From positions 1-9,021 of the forward strand of contig CAYGDB010000026.1 of NCBI GenBank assembly GCA_964348535.1: 9,021 nt of DNA, in the 5' to 3' direction. The notes below the pieces were generated by a model. It was not told the origin of the DNA and searched no databases. It was given only the letters and a program-made list of their open reading frames with translations. The stretch is from JBGPJO01 sp964348535. GTDB taxonomy: Bacteria > Patescibacteriota > Minisyncoccia > Phycocordibacterales > JAKFXT01. Of the stretch, positions 1 through 8,600 are shown piece after piece; position 1 is the first letter of the stretch, and every line of letters starts with the position of its first letter. Position numbers and translations under genes: made by a program.

Positions 1-49
1 TATTCTTGTTCTTTTTTATTTTTTTAATTGTTTTTTTTATTTTTGCCAT
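1..49 (-). CDS. Start of a lysine-rich protein, probably primary sigma factor RpoD (partial)
   Basis: An ATG at 49-47 opens a frame that runs off the left edge. The 16 visible codons read MAKIKKTIKKIKKNKN, a strongly basic, low-complexity N-terminus. The frame starts 15 nt after the dnaG stop on the same strand, which suggests co-transcription with dnaG. No Shine-Dalgarno sequence precedes it; the spacer is AATAGCAATTTAGAT. In many bacteria rpoD follows dnaG in the macromolecular synthesis operon, and Lys-rich N-terminal extensions occur in sigma-70 proteins of CPR bacteria, so rpoD is the best guess. No sigma domain is visible here, so the identity rests only on gene order. A ribosomal or other basic protein cannot be excluded. 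Confidence 0.5.
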   Translation of the reverse strand, partial: MAKIKKTIKKIKKNKN

Positions 50-64
50 ATCTAAATTGCTATT

Positions 65-1831
65 TTATTTTTTTAATGAATAATCAATTTTTGCAATCTC
101 GCGAGCCAACTCATGACAGATTTTTAAGATATTTATGGCCTCTTCAGTATCTCCTGACTTTTCTTTTTCTTTTAATTCTCTTGTCTTTTCATCCAGTTTC
201 TTTTTTAGAATATGAGATTTGAGATTTAAAAGAAGCTCTCCCATTTCTTCCTCAAGATCCTGACCTGATTGCTGGTATAATTCTTCTCCTTCAAATAACA
301 CGTTTGAAGCCATCCTAGCATCTTTTTCTTTCTTTAAAAAGACCTCTTCGCCAAGAATTTCTTTTAACTTCTCTTCAATTATACTAGTACTAATTTTTCC
401 TTCTTTCAGTTTAATTTCCGCGTTAAACAACGCGAAAATTCTATCTAAAAACATGTCAGCCCGACTTTGAGAACTGGATATTATTTTGTCTTCTTTGACA
501 CTTTGTTCTTCATTTTTAACGACATTGTTTGAAAGATTATTTTTGATAATAGTGGAGATTTCTTCAATTATCGCGTTTTCCGGCAAACGTAATTTTTCTG
601 CGATTGTTGAAATAAAGTGGGCGCGATCGATTGAGTTTTTTATTCTAGCCACATAAGGGAGAACCTGGCGTGACACTTCCTGTCGAAATTTGCGTTCTTC
701 ATATTTCGCCGCGCTTATAATATCCATATAAAAATCAATTATATGAACGGCTTCTTTGATGGCCTTTTTCCAAATTTCCGGATCAACTTTTATTATATCT
801 GCGGGATCAGAGCCGCTAGGTATGCGAGCCACTTTTACATCCATGCCTTTAGATAATGTTAAAGCCGCGCTTTTCCCAGATGCTTTCATTCCCGCCTCAT
901 CGCTATCAAGACCTAACACAAGTTTAGAAGAGAGTCTGTTAAGAAGGGAAACATGCTCGTCTGTAAGAGCGGTTCCAGACAAAGCAACGGTATTTTTAAA
1001 TCCGGCTTGGTGAGACATTAAAAGATCCATCTGGCCTTCAACCAAGACAGTAAAACCAAGTTTTCTGATTCCATCTTTGGCTTTATCATAACCATATAGA
1101 GTTTTTGATTTTGAAAAGAGTGGCGTTTCCGGACTGTTTATATATTTTGCTGGCTCAATATCTTTTGAGCCAGTCCCGAGCGCAGTCGAGGGACCATCGA
1201 ATATTCGCCCAGAAAAAGCGATAATCCTTCCTGATGGGTCAGCTATTGGAAACATGATTCTGCCACGAAAACGATCGTAGCTTTCTTTGCCTTCAGGGTT
1301 TCTTTTTATAAGACCCGCGTCTTCTATCAAAGATTCCTCAAACCCTTTATTTTTTAAATGTTTGAAAAGTCCGCGCCAATCAGGCAAGGTGTAACCCAAG
1401 CGGAAATCCTTAATAGTGTTGTCTTTCAGCCCTCTTTCTTTCAGATAATGAAGCGCTTCATTATTTTCTTTCAAGTTGTCTTCAAAATAAGATGTTGATT
1501 CTTCAAGAATTAGATAAAGGATATTTTTTTTATCTTTTGATTCGGCGGGTTCAAAAGTAATAGGTACCCCGGCCCTCTCGGCCAAAATTTTTAAGGCCCC
1601 TTGAAAATCAACACCTTCAAATTTTTGGACAAAGGTGAAGATATCTCCCTTTTCTCCGCAACCAAAACAGTAAAAACTTCCTCTAGATGGAGAAATTGAA
1701 AAGGATGGCGTCTTTTCATGGTGAAATGGACAAAGCGCTTTAAAATTAATTCCAGCCTTTTCAAGTTTAATGTAAGAACCTACAACATCGGCAATACCAA
1801 GTTTATCTTTTATATTATCTACATTTGACAT
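65..1831 (-). CDS. dnaG: DNA primase DnaG
   Basis: This is the replicative primase, which makes RNA primers at the fork and docks on the DnaB helicase. At 588 aa it is full length (E. coli 581, B. subtilis about 600). The N-terminal CHC2 zinc-binding domain has Cys34, His37, Cys55 and Cys58 in the contexts CPFHHEKTPSF and CFGCG. The catalytic core contains KYINSPETPLF (about 229-239). The toprim domain supplies acidic metal-binding residues Glu265 in VEGQMD and Asp309/Asp311 in LDSDEAG. A polar linker (about 430-460) leads to a helical, charged C-terminal helicase-binding domain. The ATG start fits because family homology (IKDKLGIADVVGSYIKLEKAG) begins almost at once; no Shine-Dalgarno sequence is present. 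Residues 213-227 hold an extra stretch, GPSTALGTGSKDIEP, encoded by a palindromic DNA element that lengthens the loop by about 12 residues compared with E. coli DnaG. All catalytic residues are intact, so the enzyme is expected to be active. Confidence 0.97.
   Translation of the reverse strand: MSNVDNIKDKLGIADVVGSYIKLEKAGINFKALCPFHHEKTPSFSISPSRGSFYCFGCGEKGDIFTFVQKFEGVDFQGALKILAERAGVPITFEPAESKDKKNILYLILEESTSYFEDNLKENNEALHYLKERGLKDNTIKDFRLGYTLPDWRGLFKHLKNKGFEESLIEDAGLIKRNPEGKESYDRFRGRIMFPIADPSGRIIAFSGRIFDGPSTALGTGSKDIEPAKYINSPETPLFSKSKTLYGYDKAKDGIRKLGFTVLVEGQMDLLMSHQAGFKNTVALSGTALTDEHVSLLNRLSSKLVLGLDSDEAGMKASGKSAALTLSKGMDVKVARIPSGSDPADIIKVDPEIWKKAIKEAVHIIDFYMDIISAAKYEERKFRQEVSRQVLPYVARIKNSIDRAHFISTIAEKLRLPENAIIEEISTIIKNNLSNNVVKNEEQSVKEDKIISSSQSRADMFLDRIFALFNAEIKLKEGKISTSIIEEKLKEILGEEVFLKKEKDARMASNVLFEGEELYQQSGQDLEEEMGELLLNLKSHILKKKLDEKTRELKEKEKSGDTEEAINILKICHELAREIAKIDYSLKK
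413..440. repeat. Imperfect palindrome inside the 3' part of dnaG
   Basis: Two 12-nt arms (413-424 and 429-440) pair at 11 of 12 positions around a 4-nt AAAC loop, with CGCGTT/AACGCG as the core stem. It lies in the coding region for IFALFNAEI, at the beginning of the C-terminal helicase-binding domain. It may be a chance product of codon choice; no function is claimed. Confidence 0.4.
1150..1194. repeat. Double-hairpin palindromic element inserted in frame in dnaG
   Basis: Two adjoining inverted repeats share one base. The first has perfect 9-bp arms, CTGGCTCAA (1150-1158) and TTGAGCCAG (1165-1173), around a 6-nt loop. The second has arms GTCCC (1173-1177) and GGGAC (1190-1194) around a G+C-rich core, CGAGCGCAGTCGA, that differs in composition from the surrounding AT-rich gene. 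The core matches a short REP-like palindrome (CCCGAGCGCAGTCGAGGG) that I recall as common in several bacterial phyla; this is from memory and unchecked. Translated in the dnaG frame it gives GPSTALGTGSKDIEP, located between GRIF and KYINSPET, where E. coli DnaG has only about five residues. The position is a surface-loop site just before the toprim domain. Confidence 0.7.
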
Positions 1832-1863
1832 TTTGGTATAAGTCTAGAATAAACACATAGACC

Positions 1864-1889
1864 GACAAGAGGGTTTGCCGGCTCTTGTC
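1864..1889 (-). promoter_or_regulatory. Hairpin in the rpoC-dnaG spacer (possible attenuator or processing site)
   Basis: Perfect 8-bp arms GACAAGAG (1864-1871) and CTCTTGTC (1882-1889) flank a 10-nt loop, within the 89-nt gap between the rpoC stop and the dnaG start. In the minus-strand transcript the stem is followed by CGGTCTATGTGTTTATTC, which lacks a proper U-tract, so a strong intrinsic terminator is unlikely. A partial terminator that lowers dnaG expression relative to rpoBC, or an RNA processing site, is plausible. In E. coli the macromolecular synthesis operon also has a terminator ahead of dnaG and a processing site after it. No convincing dnaG promoter was found in the spacer. Confidence 0.4.
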
Positions 1890-1920
1890 CTCCCAGTTTC
1901 TAATATCTTTTGTCTGATGT

Positions 1921-4900
1921 CTATAAGTCTTTTTTCCTGCTATCTTCGGGAGCTGTTTCTTCTTTTATTTTTTGGTATTTTGGAGAGCCGATAAAACCCG
2001 TTCCTGCAGGAATAAGGCGTCCTATGATGACATTTTCTTTCAAACCGCGCAGAGAATCTTTGGCGCCACGAGTGGCGGCGCCTATCAAAACTTTTGTAGT
2101 GTGCTGGAAAGAGGCGGCTGAAAGGAAAGACGGACGAGTAAGAGAAACTTCTTGGATGCCCATTATGGTGTTGTCCGCTTTTGCTTCCTCTTTGCCCTCT
2201 CCTGAAACACGCTCATTTTCAATTTCAAAAAAGTGAACGTCAACAATTTCTCCCACTGAAAAATTCGTGTCACCTTGAGACTTGACTTTCCTTCTCCTAA
2301 ACATTTGCCGAATTATAACTTCAATATGTTTTCTTGATATCGAAGAACCCTGAAGTTCATAAATTTTTGATATTTCGTGAATTATGTATGTTTCAGTTTT
2401 TTCTCTGCCGGCAAATTTGAATAGTTCTTCCAAATCTGCGGAACCGTCTGTCAGGAGGTCGCCTTTCTTCACTTTTGAGCCTACTGAGACAAGATTTGTT
2501 CTTCTGAAGTGGACGGTGTACTCGATAGCTTCTTTGCTCTTGCCGCCCTTTTTATCCTCTAAATCAGGGGCAATAACAATAATCTTTTCTTTGTCTTCAT
2601 CGCGAATTTCAATTACTTGTCCATCAACATGGGAAATAACAGCTGGGTTTTTGGGAGAACGACGTTCAAAAACTTCTTCAACTCTAGGCAATCCTTGGGT
2701 AATGTCGCCTCCAACAGAAGCCGTTCCTCCAGCGTGGAAAGTACGCATAGTAAGCTGTGTTCCAGGCTCGCCAATGGCTTGAGCCGCCACTGTGCCCACC
2801 GCCTCTCCCAAAGCGACTTGTTGATTGCTTCCAAGATCCGCCCCATAACAGATTGCGCACATACCATAGCCAGTTTTGCAATTTAAAGGAGAGCGTACCG
2901 TTACCTCATTTATACCGGCTTTTTCAATGATGTCAGCGTCTCTTGCTGAAATGAAATGACCTTTTTTGAATAGAGTTTCGCCATTTTTATCTACGACATT
3001 TAGAGACAGGTTTCGGCCTTTGATATTTTTAGCGAGTGAAATTTCAATTCCAGAAGCGCTTTGCTTGCTGATGATTGTTCCATCTTTTGTTCCGCAATCA
3101 TTTTCGGTAATAACAATATCTTGAGCTACATCAAAAAGACGGCGTGTAAGATATCCGGCTTTTGCCGTATTAAGAGCTGTATCTGAAAGACCCTTCCTTG
3201 CGCCGTGAGTGGTAATAAAGTACTCAATCGGAGTAAATCCCTCTTTGGAAGAAGAGAGGATTGGAAACTCGATAGTTTCTCCGGCTGTGCTTTGGATAAG
3301 ACCCTTCATTCCCGCCATCTGTGTAATATTTCCTATGGAGCCGCGAGCGCCGGAGGTTACCATGTCATAGACCGAACCATTTTTATCAAGTGTGGCCGGA
3401 ATCATTTTCTCTATTTCATTTTTGGCGCCGTGCCAGATTTCAATTATTTGCCTGTATTTTTCTTCTTCTGAAAGAAGACCGTCGTTGTATTCTGAAGTTA
3501 TTTTTTCAGATTCTTTTTTGGCTTTTGCTATGACGGACCCCTTCCCTTCTGGCACTTTTATGTCATCAATTCCCCAAGTGATACCGGCATGAGTAACGTA
3601 ACGAAAACCGAAAGTTTTGACTTTATCGAGTATTGCCGGAATAGCGTCATTACCGTAGCGGTCAATAAGGTCGTCTACTAATACCGCCATAGCCTTACGG
3701 TCTATTTCTTTGTTTAAAAACCGATAATCAGACGGAAGTATGCTGTTGAAAAGAAGCCTCCCAACAGAGCTCTCAAAAACTTTTCCTTCAAATTGTTTGT
3801 ACTTTTCACTATCAGTCGGAAGAATTTTAATTTTTGCCCGAAGTGATACCTCTTTGAAATCAGAGGCGGTGATTGCGCTGTTTGGACTTGGAAATATTTT
3901 ATTTTCACCATTCTCTCCTTCTATAATTCGCGTAACCCAATAAGTGCCAAGAACAATATCAAGCATTTTTGCCGAAACTGTCGGTTCACCGTTGCCTGGT
4001 TTTAATATATTTTTCTCCGAAGCCATTATGTTTTTAGCTTCCCATTGCGCTTCAATTGAAAGCGGAACATGAACGGCCATCTGGTCGCCGTCAAAATCTG
4101 CGTTGAAAGCGGTACAGACTAACGGATGGACTTGAATGGCATTTCCTTCAATTAAGACCGGTTGAAAGGCCTGAATACCAAGTCGGTGAAGGGTAGGTGC
4201 GCGGTTCAAAAGAACTCTTTTGTCTTTGATAACGTCTTCAAGTATTGCCCAGACTTCAGGTATTCCTTCGTCAATCAGACGGTTAGCGCCTCTGATATTA
4301 AAAGCCAGCTCTCTTTCAAGAAGTTTCGAGATTACAAACGGGCGGAAAAGCTCAAGGGCCATGTGTTTTGGAAGACCGCATTGGCTTAATTTAAGATCTG
4401 GACCAACCACTATCACTGAGCGACCGGAATAGTCAACGCGTTTGCCAAGCAAGTTTTGGCGGAAAAGGCCTTGTTTTGTTTTTAAGTTGTCGGCAAGAGA
4501 TTTTAGAGGGCGTCTTTGAGCGGCCGATATTGCTCCAGCTCCGGTAGAACCGTGTCTTATGGAGTTGTCAATCAATGCGTCAACCGCTTCTTGAAGAATA
4601 CGTTTTTCATTACGAAGAATAACATCCGGCGCATGAATATCTATAAGTTTTTTAAGGCGATTATTTCTATTGATAACTCTTCTGTATAAATCATTTAAAT
4701 CGGAAGTCGCGTGCCTTCCACCATCGAGCGCCACCATAGGACGAAGAGCCGGTGGTATAACAGGTATCCGAGTAAGGAACATCCATTCCGGGCGAACTTG
4801 AGCAGAGATAAAGTACGACACGGCCATCAAACGTTTATTTAGCTTTTCACGCTCCGCCGCCCCCGCTTTTTCAAGAGAAATATTTATTTCTTCTAATAAT

Positions 4901-5601
4901 TTATTAAGGTCGATTGATTTGCAGATCGAAAACAAGGCTTCAGCGCCAATCCCTGCTTCAAACATTGTGCCGTATCTTAAACTAAAACGATGAAAAGTGG
5001 CTTCGTCATAAACTTTACCGAGAGCGATACTGTCTATGTCTCGTTTGGCGGACAAAAGAAGCTCTTTTAGCTTTTCTTTTCCCTTTTCATCTGAAAGGGA
5101 TTTCATTTTACTTTTATATTCAGTGTCAATTTCAGAAAGAATTCGCGCTCGTTCAGACTCCATCACTTTTGTAATAATGTAACCGGCGAAATATACGACT
5201 TTTTCAAGATCAGAACCTGCGATACCCAATAGAAGCGCTAAACGTGAAGGCACTCCACGAAGATACCAAACGTGGGAAACCGGAGTTGAAAGTTCTATAT
5301 GTCCCATTCTTTCGCGACGAACGATTGAGCGGGTAATCTCCACTCCGCATTTTTCACAAACGATTCCTTTATAACGAATGCCTCGGTATTTACCGCAGTA
5401 ACATTCGTAATCTTTTTCAGGACCAAAAATTTTCTCGTCAAAAAGTCCGGCCCGCTCCGGACGCTGGGTGCGATAGTTTATGGTTTCAGGTTTTGTAACT
5501 TCACCTTTGGACCATTCTTTTATTCTCTCCGGAGAAGCCAGTTTTATTGTTACCTGATTAAAATCATTTAACGCGTTATCTTTTTTTTGTGATTGAAACA
5601 T
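1921..5601 (-). CDS. rpoC: DNA-directed RNA polymerase beta-prime subunit RpoC
   Basis: This is the largest catalytic subunit of bacterial RNA polymerase, forming the clamp and half of the active-site cleft with RpoB. The N-terminal zinc ribbon has Cys67, Cys69, Cys82 and Cys85. The lid/rudder-switch region contains KQGLFRQNLLGKRVDYSGRS. The invariant NADFDGDQMAVH (from residue 500) provides Asp502, Asp504 and Asp506, which hold the catalytic Mg2+. The bridge helix covers about 795-828 (GARKGLSDTALNTAKAGYLT). The second zinc site is Cys836, Cys908, Cys915 and Cys918, and the trigger loop includes Met952, Arg953 and His956 in QLTMRTFHAGG. After HAGGTASVGGD the chain passes directly to ITQGLPRVEEVFE, so the large SI3 insert of E. 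coli is absent, which explains 1226 aa versus 1407. The N-terminal part before the catalytic loop is about 42 residues longer than in E. coli. The ATG is 2 nt after the rpoB stop with no Shine-Dalgarno sequence, implying translational coupling. The stop is TAG. Confidence 0.98.
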   Translation of the reverse strand: MFQSQKKDNALNDFNQVTIKLASPERIKEWSKGEVTKPETINYRTQRPERAGLFDEKIFGPEKDYECYCGKYRGIRYKGIVCEKCGVEITRSIVRRERMGHIELSTPVSHVWYLRGVPSRLALLLGIAGSDLEKVVYFAGYIITKVMESERARILSEIDTEYKSKMKSLSDEKGKEKLKELLLSAKRDIDSIALGKVYDEATFHRFSLRYGTMFEAGIGAEALFSICKSIDLNKLLEEINISLEKAGAAEREKLNKRLMAVSYFISAQVRPEWMFLTRIPVIPPALRPMVALDGGRHATSDLNDLYRRVINRNNRLKKLIDIHAPDVILRNEKRILQEAVDALIDNSIRHGSTGAGAISAAQRRPLKSLADNLKTKQGLFRQNLLGKRVDYSGRSVIVVGPDLKLSQCGLPKHMALELFRPFVISKLLERELAFNIRGANRLIDEGIPEVWAILEDVIKDKRVLLNRAPTLHRLGIQAFQPVLIEGNAIQVHPLVCTAFNADFDGDQMAVHVPLSIEAQWEAKNIMASEKNILKPGNGEPTVSAKMLDIVLGTYWVTRIIEGENGENKIFPSPNSAITASDFKEVSLRAKIKILPTDSEKYKQFEGKVFESSVGRLLFNSILPSDYRFLNKEIDRKAMAVLVDDLIDRYGNDAIPAILDKVKTFGFRYVTHAGITWGIDDIKVPEGKGSVIAKAKKESEKITSEYNDGLLSEEEKYRQIIEIWHGAKNEIEKMIPATLDKNGSVYDMVTSGARGSIGNITQMAGMKGLIQSTAGETIEFPILSSSKEGFTPIEYFITTHGARKGLSDTALNTAKAGYLTRRLFDVAQDIVITENDCGTKDGTIISKQSASGIEISLAKNIKGRNLSLNVVDKNGETLFKKGHFISARDADIIEKAGINEVTVRSPLNCKTGYGMCAICYGADLGSNQQVALGEAVGTVAAQAIGEPGTQLTMRTFHAGGTASVGGDITQGLPRVEEVFERRSPKNPAVISHVDGQVIEIRDEDKEKIIVIAPDLEDKKGGKSKEAIEYTVHFRRTNLVSVGSKVKKGDLLTDGSADLEELFKFAGREKTETYIIHEISKIYELQGSSISRKHIEVIIRQMFRRRKVKSQGDTNFSVGEIVDVHFFEIENERVSGEGKEEAKADNTIMGIQEVSLTRPSFLSAASFQHTTKVLIGAATRGAKDSLRGLKENVIIGRLIPAGTGFIGSPKYQKIKEETAPEDSRKKDL

Positions 5602-5603
5602 AT

Positions 5604-8600
5604 TTATTTTGCTTTTGGTTTAATATCTTCGACCGGTCCTTTTTTAAGCTCAATATCAAGTGACAAACCTCGCAGGTTGTTGAGAAGAACATTGAATGAT
5701 GCCGGTATGTTTGGTTGTTCTATTCTTTCTCCTCTAACAATAGAATCAAAAGCGGCGGAACGACCCACGATGTCGTCAGATTTGATAGTAAGAATTTCTC
5801 GAAGAGTGTAAGATGCTCCATAACCAAGAAGTGCCCAAACCTCCATTTCTCCGAATCTCTGTCCCCCTCCTTGAGCTTTTCCACCTAGTGGCTGTTGGGT
5901 GATAAGGGAGTAAGGGCCGATTGATCGCATGTGTATCTTATCTTCAACCATGTGATGAAGCTTCATAATATACATATATCCAACAGCAATATCACGTTCA
6001 AATTTTTCTCCTGTTCTACCATCATAAAGAGGAATTTTTCCGGTTTCTGGGAAACCAGCCAGCTTTAGCTCAGATTTAATTTCATCGACAGAAGCGCCTG
6101 AAAAAGGTGGAACTATAGCCTGGTAAGCTAAAGTATGAGCAGCCAATCCAAGGTGCATTTCAAGAATTTGACCGAGGTTCATTCGAGAAGGAACGCCAAG
6201 CGGAGTGAGGACAACATCAACTTGTCTTCCGTCTTCCATGTATGGCATATCTTCAATCGGAAGAATTTTTGAAATAACACCTTTGTTTCCGTGTCTGCCG
6301 GCGAGCTTATCACCAACCGAAACATTTCTAAGCTCGGCTATTTCAATGTAAATTTTCTTAATTATTCCGCTATCAAGCTGGTCGCCACGTTCTCGAGAAA
6401 ATACTTTGACTCCTATTACTCTGCCGTACTTACCATTATCCATTCTAAGTGACGTATCTTTAACATCACGGGCTTTATCACCAAATATCGAACGAAGGAG
6501 ACGTTCTTCTGGTGTCAATTGGGTTTCGCCTTTTGGTGTGATTTTTCCAACCAAAATATCTCCCGGACGAACTTCAGCGCCTATTCTGATTATTCCCTCT
6601 TCATCAAGATTTTTCAGTTTAATTTCAGAGACATTAGGAATATCGTGAGTAGTTACTTCAGGACCAAGTTTTGTGTCTCTTACCGAGATATCAAACTCCT
6701 CTATATGAATACTCGAGAGCTTTGAGTCGCGAACTAAACGCTCGGAAAGAACTATGGCATCTTCATAGTTTGAGCCCGACCATGGCAAAAAAGCCACAAG
6801 GAGATTTTGTCCAAGCGCCATTTGTCCGCCGGACGATGAAGAAGTGTCAGCCAAAACATCGCCACGTTTTATCTTATCACCAAGGTAGACCGCGGGGCGT
6901 TGATGAAATGCCGTAAAACCGTTTGTTCTTGAAAAATTTATAAGATTATAATCTGTGACTGATTTTCCTTTTACAGAAATTTTCCTAGCATCAACATGAA
7001 CAACTTCACCTTCTTCTTTTGCAATGATAAGTCTTCCCGTATCACGCGCCGCTGCCTCTTCTATTCCCGTTGCGACGAATGGCGCTTCCGGCAAAAGACA
7101 AGGTGTGGCTTGTTTTTGCATGTTTGATCCCATCAGCGCCCTGTTGGCATCATCGTGCTCCAAAAATGGAATCATTGATGTCGCAATGGAAAATGCTTGA
7201 TTTGTATCCACGTCTATATAATGAACTTCGCTTTTTTTAACGAGCGAAGGCTCTCCTTTGTACCTGACCTCCGCTTCCTCCACTGTTATTTCTCCGTTTT
7301 TATCAACAGAAGTGGCCGCGTGAGCAATATTGTATTGCTCTTCTTCAAGAGCGTTCAGGTAGACGATTTCTTTTGTAACTTTTCCATTCTTTACTTTAGC
7401 GTAAGGAGTTTCGATCATTCCAAATTCATTTATTCGGGCATAGGTTGAAAGGCGAAGAATAAGACCGATGTTCGGACCTTCAGGCGTATGAATAGGACAA
7501 AGTCTGCCATAGTGAGATGGATGAACATCTCTGACTTCAAATCCAGCGCGCTCGCGGGTAAGTCCGCCGGGGCCTAGAGCCGAAAGAGTTCTCAGGTTTT
7601 CAATTTCCTCAAGAATATTAGTCTGTTGCATAAACTGCGACAGTTGGTTGGTGGTAAAAAATTCTTTTATTCCAGCCTGAAATGGTCTTGGATTTAAGAA
7701 TTGAATAGGCAAAGTGGAGTCGGCGTCAATGGTGGACATCCTGTCTTGGATGTTTCTTTTCATTCTAGCCATTCCAATACGCATTTTTTGCTGAAGCATT
7801 TCTCCAACATAGCGCACCCTTCGACTACCAAGATGATCAATATCATCCGGCATAGAACCAGGAGTTGAATTCAGATGGACTATGTGTTCCAAGACCAACG
7901 CTATGTCATCTACCGAAACGGTTCGAATGGCAAGATGTTTTTCCTCAAGAGGAAGAGCGAAACGCTTGTTAAAACGAAAACGTCCCACTCTTGAAAGGTC
8001 GTATCTATCAGTTTCAAAAATAGAATTGACAAAACTTCTGGCATTATCCACAGTTGCCAAATCACCATCACGCATTCTTTTATGTATTTCTATGTAAGAT
8101 TCGTCTTTGGTTTTAGCGGTATCTTTGGCTAGGGTAATTTCAAGAACTTTTTTGAACTCCTCGGAGTTTTTAGAAAGCTTTAAAATATCGCTATCTTTTT
8201 CAAAACCGAGAACGCGCAATAAAGAAACGGCCGGAAACTTGCGCTTGCGGTCAATCCGAACATAAATGGCACCATCAGCCTCGGAGTCAATTTCAATCCA
8301 AGCCCCGCGTGAAGGAATTATTCTGGCGCCAAAATATTCTTTGCCTTTAATTTCAGAAGTGGTGAAAAATACCCCGAAAGAACGGGCAAGTTGAGGAACT
8401 ATCACTCTTTCAACGCCATTTATGACAAAAGTGCCGTGGTCCGTCATCAAAGGAAAGTCCGTCATGAAAATCTCCTGCTCTTTGGTGGTGTTTTGATTCT
8501 TGTTTTTTAAACGAACCATCGCTCGAAGAGGCGCTTCGTACGAGAGTTTATTTTCTTTGGCGTAGTGTTCGTCAAATTTTGGAGTACCAACCTCAAAACT

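Noticed and set aside
28..222. 64-codon plus-strand open frame, MFFLFLPYLNCYF and onward
   Set aside because: It lies opposite dnaG and the lysine-rich start; the hydrophobic residues come from the complement of Lys/Glu-rich codons. It is a shadow.
1157..1167. 11-mer AATATCTTTTG shared with 1902-1912 in the rpoC-dnaG spacer
   Set aside because: Short and AT-rich, so it is likely by chance in this composition; no further similarity flanks the two copies.
2384..2782. 132-codon plus-strand open frame opposite rpoC
   Set aside because: It is antisense to a strongly conserved part of RpoC and has no recognisable domain; a shadow of the real gene.
3233..3262. Imperfect inverted repeat AATCCCTCTT / AAGAGAGGATT in rpoC
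   Set aside because: Needs a bulge to pair and sits in conserved coding sequence; probably codon-driven.
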